DNA from: Verrucomicrobiales bacterium
GTDB lineage: Bacteria > Verrucomicrobiota > Verrucomicrobiia > Verrucomicrobiales > DEV007
Length of the DNA stretch: 5,788 nt
Direction: 5' to 3'
Assembly: GCA_023253615.1 (NCBI GenBank)
Contig: JALRFZ010000127.1
Location: 1-5,788, forward strand
The translations under genes and the position numbers were made by a program. The notes beneath the pieces are model-generated. The model did not search any database and was not told the origin of the DNA. It saw only the letters and a program-made list of their open reading frames with translations. Each line of letters opens with the position of its first letter. Within the stretch, counting starts at the first letter, position 1. Positions 1-4,688 of the stretch are shown in pieces.

Positions 1-396
1 AGACATGCCCTTGATGAACAGCTCGATCACCGGGTCCGCCACGTCCTCCGCAAGGACCAGCGAAGACTCCCCCGCGGCGAGCTGATGCGTCTGCACCGCG
101 CCGCCATTCACCTGCCAGGCGAGAATCGGATAAGTCGATGCCGCCTTTCCGGGAAAAGCCGATGTATCAACCCGCAGCGCCACCTTCCGCGTGCCGCTGA
201 ACTTCACCGAGAGCGACGCTCCGCCGATGGATGAAGCGATGGCATCCCCTCGGACCGCCCAGTTGTAGGGCGAAAGCGCAGCGCGGATCCGAGCATCCGT
301 GGCGGGAATCTCCGCCCCCTGCATGGTGCACGACATGCTCGCGAGGACGACGGAGAGAATGAATCGAAGAGCAGTCACGGAAGCAAATGAGGACAT
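1..396 (-). CDS. Secreted SGNH/GDSL-type hydrolase, N-terminal part (cut by window edge)
   Basis: The frame runs 132 codons from an ATG at 396 to the window edge without a stop, so the C-terminal part lies outside. Residues 1-28 look like a Sec signal peptide: an arginine, a hydrophobic core (FILSVVLAS) and a likely cleavage after QGA near residue 28. The cysteine at 23 does not sit in a proper lipobox. Residues 35-132 form a beta-rich domain with the stretches YNWAVRG, YPILAWQVNGG and DPVIELFIKGMS. These resemble the N-terminal beta-sandwich that precedes the SGNH esterase domain in Verrucomicrobia and Planctomycetes (CE2-like acyl/carbohydrate esterases). The catalytic GDS and DxxH blocks are not in the window, so the hydrolase call comes from this resemblance alone. 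It is the last visible gene of the sigma/anti-sigma run, 32 bases after the small gene. No good ribosome binding site is seen; the start was chosen because it supplies the signal peptide. Confidence 0.6.
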   Translation of the reverse strand, partial: MSSFASVTALRFILSVVLASMSCTMQGAEIPATDARIRAALSPYNWAVRGDAIASSIGGASLSVKFSGTRKVALRVDTSAFPGKAASTYPILAWQVNGGAVQTHQLAAGESSLVLAEDVADPVIELFIKGMS

Positions 397-428
397 GGCT
401 TTTGTAGGAATGAATGAGGGAATGCCGG

Positions 429-680
429 TCAGCTCCAAAGCTCATTGAAGAGCACCTGCTTGTCGGTGGCGGGCAGTGATGAAGCGGAAACAGCGTTCCA
501 GGCATGATTGATGTCAGAGCGAGACCATGCCGAAGCGATCAACCGTGCCAGACGATGGCGAGTGTGATGGCAGGGCACCTGGGGCAGCAGGTCCAAAGCG
601 CGACCGGGAGCGTGGGGAAGGTGGCGTTGAATCATGCGGGCAAGTTTCTGGGTGTGCTCGGTGAGTGCGGACTCGCTCAT
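429..680 (-). CDS. Small protein of unknown function, 83 aa, in the sigma-factor operon
   Basis: An ATG at 680 opens 83 codons ending in TGA at 429-431. The start lies 12 bases after the anti-sigma gene and the stop 32 bases before the hydrolase gene, so it appears cotranscribed. I do not recognise a family. The protein has no signal peptide, membrane segment or cysteine pair. Residues 8-40 are rich in H, R and L, and the C-terminal half looks helical with regularly placed aromatic residues (SAWSRSD, NHAWNAV, FNELWS). That W/A/D spacing recalls one unit of the helical-repeat proteins common in Verrucomicrobia, but with one or two units at most the match is weak. It could be an accessory to the signalling pair or a remnant of a longer helical-repeat protein. 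Gene context is the main support for its being real. No clear Shine-Dalgarno sequence precedes it, so it may depend on translation of the gene upstream. Confidence 0.62.
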   Translation of the reverse strand: MSESALTEHTQKLARMIQRHLPHAPGRALDLLPQVPCHHTRHRLARLIASAWSRSDINHAWNAVSASSLPATDKQVLFNELWS

Positions 681-692
681 GCGCGGTGCTCG

Positions 693-1772
693 TTAGCGCT
701 GCGCCAGTCTCACTGGCAGTGTCGGCTGGGTTTTGAGCGTGAGGCGCACATCATCGGCGAATTGATCACCAAACAGCGCCTCGGTGCCTGCGGGGTTCTT
801 CGGCTTATGGACGACCAGATGAATCACCGCAAAATCCGCGCCTGGAGGCAGCAACACCTTGGTGGAGACCGTCTGCCAAGTAGTCGGAGCACCACCAAAG
901 CTGTCGAAAGTGCCAGACCCGGCTGCCAGCGCCTCCTTTTGCGACAGCGGCCACTCGGCAGGCAGCGCGTCCGGTGTGCCGGAGAAGGCATAAAGCCGGC
1001 AGATGAACTTCACCTTATCTCCCGTGCTCCGCCGAGCATCCATGAACCGGGCGCTCAGCTCCAGCGTAGCCTCTCCGGGGTCAACGTCCGCCTTCAGCGA
1101 CCTCAAATCGACAAGCTGATACACATCGCAAGAAGCCGCGCCGTAGTTCGGCAGCGCCACCTCCCTCTCCGCACGCACAAAGCGCAGCGCCCGCCGCCCG
1201 TCCATGGCCACAGTGTCCGCCGCCTCGGCTTCGTCACCGCTCCACACTCCGAACTCAGAAGGAAAGTCCGCTGACACACGTCCAGGCAGTCCTTCAAAAC
1301 TCCCGTTAACGAGCGTGAAAAGCCGTGATGCCGTCGCCACGGCCTTGGGATTGGCGAAGGCCCAAACCACCGAGGCACCGAAGAGGCCGATCACCAGTCC
1401 CGCCGCCGCCGCGAGCCAAGGCGACTTGCCGGAGCGTTGCAGGCGATGCTTCGCTGGAAAAGCCGTGTCGAGGCGCCCCATGATGCGATCTTCGAAGGCG
1501 TCGAGCACCGAGATCTCGTTTGCAGCCGCCCTCTCGTCGCCGCCCCCGAGACGCTCTTCGATCCGCAGCCAGCGTGGCTCGCCCGTCTGCACCGTCCTCG
1601 TCAGACCGGCCAGATGAATCTCGGCGGCAAACTGGCGGCGGAGGACTTCATCGGAACGGAGTCGCTCGAGCCACGCGACGGCGGTGGCAGGATCGGGTGC
1701 CTCCTCGCGGTGCCAGCAGGCCAACAGTGCCGCGAGATCGGGATGGAGAGTTTCGGAGGGATCAGCATTCAT
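693..1772 (-). CDS. Membrane-anchored anti-sigma-factor-like protein with jelly-roll-like ectodomain
   Basis: This 359-residue protein probably holds the adjacent ECF sigma factor inactive and responds to a signal outside the cytoplasm. Residues 1-115 form a cytoplasmic helical region (LAALLACWH, VAWLERLRSDEVLRRQF) like the N-termini of FecR-type and related anti-sigma proteins. It lacks the HxxxCxxC of zinc-binding anti-sigma factors. One transmembrane helix lies at about 119-140 (LAAAAGLVIGLFGASVVWAF), preceded by basic residues, which places the C-terminus outside. From residue 155, VNGSFEG opens a beta-rich domain of about 190 residues with family-like pieces (FGVWSGDEAEA, DDVRLTL) resembling galactose-binding or carbohydrate-binding jelly rolls. 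The ATG at 1772 was chosen because the frame further upstream runs through the sigma gene. The 11-base overlap with the sigma gene suggests translational coupling. Partner and topology are inferred; the ligand is unknown. Confidence 0.8.
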   Translation of the reverse strand: MNADPSETLHPDLAALLACWHREEAPDPATAVAWLERLRSDEVLRRQFAAEIHLAGLTRTVQTGEPRWLRIEERLGGGDERAAANEISVLDAFEDRIMGRLDTAFPAKHRLQRSGKSPWLAAAAGLVIGLFGASVVWAFANPKAVATASRLFTLVNGSFEGLPGRVSADFPSEFGVWSGDEAEAADTVAMDGRRALRFVRAEREVALPNYGAASCDVYQLVDLRSLKADVDPGEATLELSARFMDARRSTGDKVKFICRLYAFSGTPDALPAEWPLSQKEALAAGSGTFDSFGGAPTTWQTVSTKVLLPPGADFAVIHLVVHKPKNPAGTEALFGDQFADDVRLTLKTQPTLPVRLAQR

Positions 1773-2358
1773 CGGGAATACGGGAAAGCGGAGGGTTCGG
1801 GCCCATGAGTTGGGACATGCATCGACGGAGGGCCGCATGGGCGCGGAATCGCGCCTGGTAAAGGGCGTTCGTGTTGATCCCGAGCTCCTGCGCGACAACC
1901 TCGGAGCGGGTGCCCTCGAGACCGGCCCGCACAATGCGACGGAGTCGGTCGGGAAGGAGCGAGATGCAGTGAAGGAGCCGCTCGATTTCGACCGGAGTGA
2001 ATCGACCCGCCATCGCATCGAGATCGGGTTCGACGATTTCACTGACCTCTTCCCGGAAGCGGGCGAGAGCGTCCTCCCGCCGCGCGCGTGATCGCCAGTG
2101 ATTGCGAAGTTGATTGCGGGCGATGCCGAGAAGCCACGGGACGAATTTGGCTGGATCACAGGTGCCGAGCTTGTCAAAGGCGATCAGAAAAACTTCTTGG
2201 GCGAGGTCATCGGCGTCGTCCTGATGCGGCAGCCGGGCCGCGAGGTAACCCCGCACGAGCAGGCCATACTCGCGGACGACGAAACGGAACTTGTCGGTCT
2301 CGCCGCGCTGGATCGCCGCGAGAAGCTGTTCGATCGGTGAAGGGGAATCGTCGTTCAC
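1762..2358 (-). CDS. ECF-type RNA polymerase sigma-70 factor
   Basis: This 198-residue protein has the size and two-domain layout of an extracytoplasmic-function sigma factor. Region 2 spans about residues 22-92: FRFVVREYGLLVRGYL, then DDADDLAQEVFLIAF (the core-binding and -10-recognition segment), then FVPWLLGIARNQLRNHWR. Region 4 spans about 125-182: LLPDRLRRIVRAGLEG, then the helix-turn-helix SEVVAQELGINTNALYQ and ARFRAHAALRRCM. It resembles the Rhodopirellula/Verrucomicrobium group of ECF sigma factors (TIGR02989-like). The start is a GTG at 2358, chosen because homology begins about 20 residues later and the upstream frame reads through the divergent gene's promoter and coding region. 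A GAGGAAAG stretch lies 14-15 bases before it, slightly far for a ribosome binding site. The stop overlaps the start of the anti-sigma gene. ECF sigma factors usually activate their own operon, but no clear promoter could be read here. Confidence 0.9.
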   Translation of the reverse strand: MNDDSPSPIEQLLAAIQRGETDKFRFVVREYGLLVRGYLAARLPHQDDADDLAQEVFLIAFDKLGTCDPAKFVPWLLGIARNQLRNHWRSRARREDALARFREEVSEIVEPDLDAMAGRFTPVEIERLLHCISLLPDRLRRIVRAGLEGTRSEVVAQELGINTNALYQARFRAHAALRRCMSQLMGPNPPLSRIPDEC

Positions 2359-2479
2359 ACCGCGTAGCGTCGCTTTCCTCGCGCTTCTTACCCCGATCCA
2401 CCCCGCAATTCCCGCCGCAATCACGCCCCCGCCCCGAATTTTCCATTGGCAGGAGGCGGAGCATCCGGGACACTGGGTC
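2359..2479. promoter_or_regulatory. Divergent spacer between the sigma-factor operon and the OB-fold gene
   Basis: These 121 bases separate the two divergent genes and must hold the promoters for both unless transcription enters from outside. The middle is strongly biased: the plus strand carries long C-rich runs around 2391-2435 (CCCCGATCCACCCCGC, then CACGCCCCCGCCCCG). I could not identify a convincing sigma-70 or ECF -35/-10 pair on either strand. The only ribosome-binding-site-like element on the minus strand is GAGGAAAG near 2373-2380; on the plus strand, GGGA at 2467-2470 lies 9 bases before the ATG. Confidence 0.4.
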
Positions 2480-3214
2480 ATGATCCCCGCACGATTGGTC
2501 CCTTTCGTTTTTACAGTAGCCATCTTCCTGCTGGCGTCCCGGGACTCACCGGCCCAAGACGAAAAGGAGACCGGTAGCTCCTCTTTAGGAGACCTCTTCA
2601 ACAAGGTGAAGGATCTCAAGGTGCCCGACTCCGTCGCGAATCTTCCGACCCAGTTGCAGGAGCTGAAGGAATCCTACCTGCAGACGGCCGCAACGGTCGA
2701 TGCCCTGCGCACCGAAGTCGGCAAACTTCGCTCCGAGGTGGAGGCGCTGAAAAACGAGAACGCCCGGCTGCAGCAGGCGGTGGGAGACAAGGTCGCGGCC
2801 AACGACCGCAGCGCCCTCCTCAAACCCGTCGAGGTCAGCGCCGATGAACTGGCCACGGCCTGGCGGACGAACAAGGACAAGGCCACCGCCGAATACGCGG
2901 GACGCTATCTCAAGGTCGTGGGCATCGTCGAGGCCTTCGAGTCGGCGGCGCAGGATGTCATCCTCGTCCTGAAGACGAACACGGAGAGCCGCGTGCGCTG
3001 TTTCATCCGCCGCGACGCCGGCTTCCACGTGGAGGTGCTCGCGAGCCAGGGACGTCTCGTGAACCGCAACGACCGCACCACCATCCTCGCCACGGGACAA
3101 CCGGTCGCGATCCTCGGCACCTGCGAGGGCATGGAACTCGACGTGCGCATGGTCTCCTGCAGCATCGAAGGCCTCGAAGTGCGCAAGATCGAAACGCCGA
3201 CCCCCCGGAATTGA
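2480..3214 (+). CDS. Exported coiled-coil protein with tRNA_anti-like OB fold
   Basis: This 244-residue protein starts with a signal peptide (residues 1-25: one arginine, the core LVPFVFTVAIFLLAS, likely cleavage near SPA-QDE). Residues 55-105 are a heptad-rich coiled coil (LRTEVGKLRSEVEALKNENA is the clearest part). Residues 120-236 look like an OB fold of the tRNA_anti-like family: DELATAWRTNKDKATAEYAG followed by RYLKVVGIVEAFE, a strand set ending in RVRCFIRRD, then PVAILGTCEGMELDVRMVSC. In that family the domain is found in exported or lipid-linked proteins, and no RNA binding is shown despite the name. Cysteines at 174, 215 and 227 could allow a disulfide. The ATG at 2480 was chosen because it places the signal peptide at the N-terminus; the frame stays open upstream across the sigma gene. 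Function and ligand are unknown. It may assemble as a coiled-coil oligomer in the periplasm. Confidence 0.85.
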   Translation: MIPARLVPFVFTVAIFLLASRDSPAQDEKETGSSSLGDLFNKVKDLKVPDSVANLPTQLQELKESYLQTAATVDALRTEVGKLRSEVEALKNENARLQQAVGDKVAANDRSALLKPVEVSADELATAWRTNKDKATAEYAGRYLKVVGIVEAFESAAQDVILVLKTNTESRVRCFIRRDAGFHVEVLASQGRLVNRNDRTTILATGQPVAILGTCEGMELDVRMVSCSIEGLEVRKIETPTPRN

Positions 3215-3232
3215 GGGCTCGGAAAGGGCCTT
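3214..3232. terminator. Weak hairpin between the convergent OB-fold gene and tRNA-Gly
   Basis: GGCTC (3216-3220) can pair with GGGCC (3226-3230), with one G-T wobble, around the loop GGAAA; two more weak pairs are possible outside. There is no T-run on either strand, so this is only a possible 3'-end structure for one or both convergent transcripts. It is the only structure in the 17-base gap. Confidence 0.2.
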
Positions 3233-3305
3233 GGTGCGGGTACGGAGAATCGAACTCCGGTCTCAAGCTTGGGAAGCTCGCGTCCTACCATTGAACGACA
3301 CCCGC
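3232..3305 (-). tRNA. tRNA-Gly (anticodon CCC), CCA end encoded
   Basis: The minus strand folds into a complete cloverleaf. The acceptor stem GCGGGTG (3305-3299) pairs with TACCCGC (one G-T at the base). The D arm is GTTC/GGAC with the loop AATGGTA. The anticodon stem CGAGC/GCTTG encloses the loop TTCCCAA, with anticodon CCC at 3273-3271, reading GGG glycine codons. The variable loop is AGAC, and the T arm is CGGAG/CTCCG with the loop TTCGATT. The discriminator is A at 3235, and CCA is encoded at 3234-3232. The body is 71 bases plus CCA. It lies 80 bases downstream of the RNA methyltransferase gene on the same strand, so it may be expressed from that transcript or from a promoter within the gap. 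A GGG-reading tRNA with C34 is usually a single-copy supplement to the UCC isoacceptor. Confidence 0.96.
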
Positions 3306-3345
3306 GGGAGGTCTTGGGAACGGGCGCATGATGGGGCGTTTCCCG

Positions 3346-3371
3346 CCGGAGTTCAAGCACGAACTCTCCGG
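3346..3371. terminator. Hairpin downstream of the RNA methyltransferase gene
   Basis: CCGGAGTTC (3346-3354) pairs with GAACT and CCGG (3361-3371, with a two-base CT bulge) around the loop AAGCAC. On the minus strand it lies 14 bases after the methyltransferase stop, where a terminator or a 3'-end stabilising hairpin would be expected. No T-run follows on that strand. On the plus strand a short TTTT (3383-3386) follows only after about 11 GC-rich bases. Termination is therefore doubtful, but the pairing itself is clear. Confidence 0.35.
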
Positions 3372-3385
3372 GGGACGGGGCCTTT

Positions 3386-4606
3386 TCACTTCCGCTGCAG
3401 GGTCACGACACATTCGAGGTGCCGGGTCTGCGGGAAAAGATCGAAGGGCTGGATGCGGGTGATCGCGTAGGCGTCCCTGAGGCTCTCGAGATCCCGGATC
3501 TGCGTCGCCGGATCACAGCTGACGTAGACGATGCGCCGCGGACCGAATTCGACGAGCTGGGCGAGGAATCCGGGGCTGCTCCCCTTGCGCGGCGGGTCGA
3601 TGACGACGGCGGTGCGGGAAGGCGCAAAGGTGACGTTGGCGAAAAGGTCGGAGGCATCGCCCTGGATGAAGCGGCAGTTCGTGATCCCGTTGCGCTCGGC
3701 GTTGCGCTTCGCCCAATCCACCGAAGACTCGCTGATCTCGATGCCGACGGCTTCGGTGAACGAGGAGGAGGCGGTGAGGCAGAAAAGTCCCGATCCGCAG
3801 TAGGCGTCGACGAGGTGGGTCACCCCGCCTTCGCCGAGGGCCTCTCGGCGCACGTGATCGGTGAAGGCGGGGAGGATGTGGGGATTGTTCTGGAAGAACT
3901 CACCGGCGTGGAAGGAGAAGACGACGTCGCCGACCTGCTCCTCGGCCATCTCGGTGGGGTCGGTGCGGACACGTCCGTCGAGCGAATCGCGGAGGAGAAG
4001 GGTGGCGCCCTTCTTGTAGCCGCGTGCGTTCGCCCGGACCTCGCGGCGCACGTTCTCGAGGGCGCGGTTGATCGAATCCGAGGCGATGGGGCACCGCGGC
4101 ACGTCGAGGACCTGCTGGCGGCGGCCTTCGATGAGAAAGCCGATCGGCCCGATCTTGCCATGTTCGGGTTTCTGGAAATGCGGGGTGATCTTCGACCGGT
4201 AGCCGTAGGTGACGGGCGAAGGCACCACCGGCGAGACGGGAAACTCGATCCCGGCCATGCGCCGGAGGAGTTCGGCGACCTGGCCGCGCTTCCACTCGAG
4301 CTGGGCCGGGTAGGAGAGATTCTGGTACTGGCAGCCGCCGCATTGCCCGAAGAGCTTGCAGGCCGGCTCGACCCGGTCCGGACTGGCCCGCACGACCTCG
4401 ACGAGGTCGGCCTCGGAAAAGTTGGCGCTGTTGCGGAAGACGCGCGCCTTCACGATCTCTCCCGGGAGGGCGTGGGAAACAAAAACGACCCAGTCGCGGT
4501 ATCGACCGACCCCTTTTCCAAGGTTAGTCAGGGAATCGATTTCGAGTTCGAGTTCCTGGTGATATTCGAAGGGGATGGGATGGAATCGGTGGGGTATCCG
4601 GGACAT
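3386..4606 (-). CDS. rlmD: Class I SAM-dependent RNA (uracil-C5) methyltransferase, TrmA/RlmD family
   Basis: This 406-residue enzyme should transfer a methyl group from S-adenosylmethionine to C5 of a uridine, most likely in 23S rRNA. Residues 15-72 form a TRAM RNA-binding domain (LEIDSLTNLGKGVGR, ALPGEIVKARV). The iron-sulfur ligands are C83, C89, C92 (CKLFGQCGGC) and C172 (PRCP). FFQNN at 237-241 is the conserved FxQN block. The SAM-binding motif is VDAYCGSGLF (266-275), and GIEIS (288-292) contacts SAM. DPPRKG (337-342) is motif IV. The catalytic nucleophile is C364 in YVSCDP, and the general base is E398 in HLECVV. Nothing essential is missing. TRAM plus Fe-S cysteines favour RlmD/RlmCD over RlmC or TrmA, but whether it acts on U1939, U747 or both cannot be read from sequence. 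The ATG at 4606 fits the family's N-terminus; no strong ribosome binding site is seen. It is divergent from glgB, with tRNA-Gly downstream. Confidence 0.93.
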   Translation of the reverse strand: MSRIPHRFHPIPFEYHQELELEIDSLTNLGKGVGRYRDWVVFVSHALPGEIVKARVFRNSANFSEADLVEVVRASPDRVEPACKLFGQCGGCQYQNLSYPAQLEWKRGQVAELLRRMAGIEFPVSPVVPSPVTYGYRSKITPHFQKPEHGKIGPIGFLIEGRRQQVLDVPRCPIASDSINRALENVRREVRANARGYKKGATLLLRDSLDGRVRTDPTEMAEEQVGDVVFSFHAGEFFQNNPHILPAFTDHVRREALGEGGVTHLVDAYCGSGLFCLTASSSFTEAVGIEISESSVDWAKRNAERNGITNCRFIQGDASDLFANVTFAPSRTAVVIDPPRKGSSPGFLAQLVEFGPRRIVYVSCDPATQIRDLESLRDAYAITRIQPFDLFPQTRHLECVVTLQRK

Positions 4607-4688
4607 GGCATTGAAGATGCTAAGCCAAGCTACCCGATTCACGGAACCCCGCTTTCGAAATTTCGGTTTCTGCCTTAAGCTGATGGTG
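4607..4688. promoter_or_regulatory. Divergent spacer between rlmD-like gene and glgB, with CGAAATTTCG palindrome
   Basis: This 82-base gap must contain the start signals for both genes. A perfect 10-base palindrome, CGAAATTTCG, lies at 4656-4665 near its middle, in the most AT-rich part of the gap. It is placed where an operator or an overlapping promoter could affect both genes, but a palindrome this short can arise by chance. No convincing -35/-10 pair was identified on either strand. Confidence 0.3.

Noticed and set aside
322..333. Possible lipoprotein signal in the SGNH-hydrolase-like protein (ASMSC)
   Set aside because: The residues before the cysteine do not fit the lipobox: methionine is at -2, and no Leu or Val is at -3. 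A normal signal peptidase cleavage after QGA fits better.
504..1274. Plus-strand open frame (256 codons) opposite the anti-sigma and small genes
   Set aside because: Its product is arginine/glutamine-rich without domain features. The minus strand gives a membrane helix and a coherent operon.
1773..2177. N-terminal extension of the anti-sigma frame (135 codons upstream of the ATG at 1772)
   Set aside because: It lies entirely within the sigma factor gene, and its translation is serine/arginine-rich and typical of an out-of-frame reading.
2291..2479. N-terminal extension of the OB-fold protein (63 codons upstream)
   Set aside because: It would overlap the sigma gene and bury the signal peptide. 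The ATG at 2480 puts the signal peptide at the N-terminus.
3232..3305. Integration site or att repeat at tRNA-Gly
   Set aside because: No second copy of the tRNA 3' end and no integrase-like frame is present in the window.
3419..4678. Long plus-strand open frame (419 codons) opposite the RNA methyltransferase gene
   Set aside because: It is a by-product of GC-rich codon use in the real gene. Its translation has no recognisable domain, and the opposite strand carries every catalytic motif of the TrmA/RlmD family.
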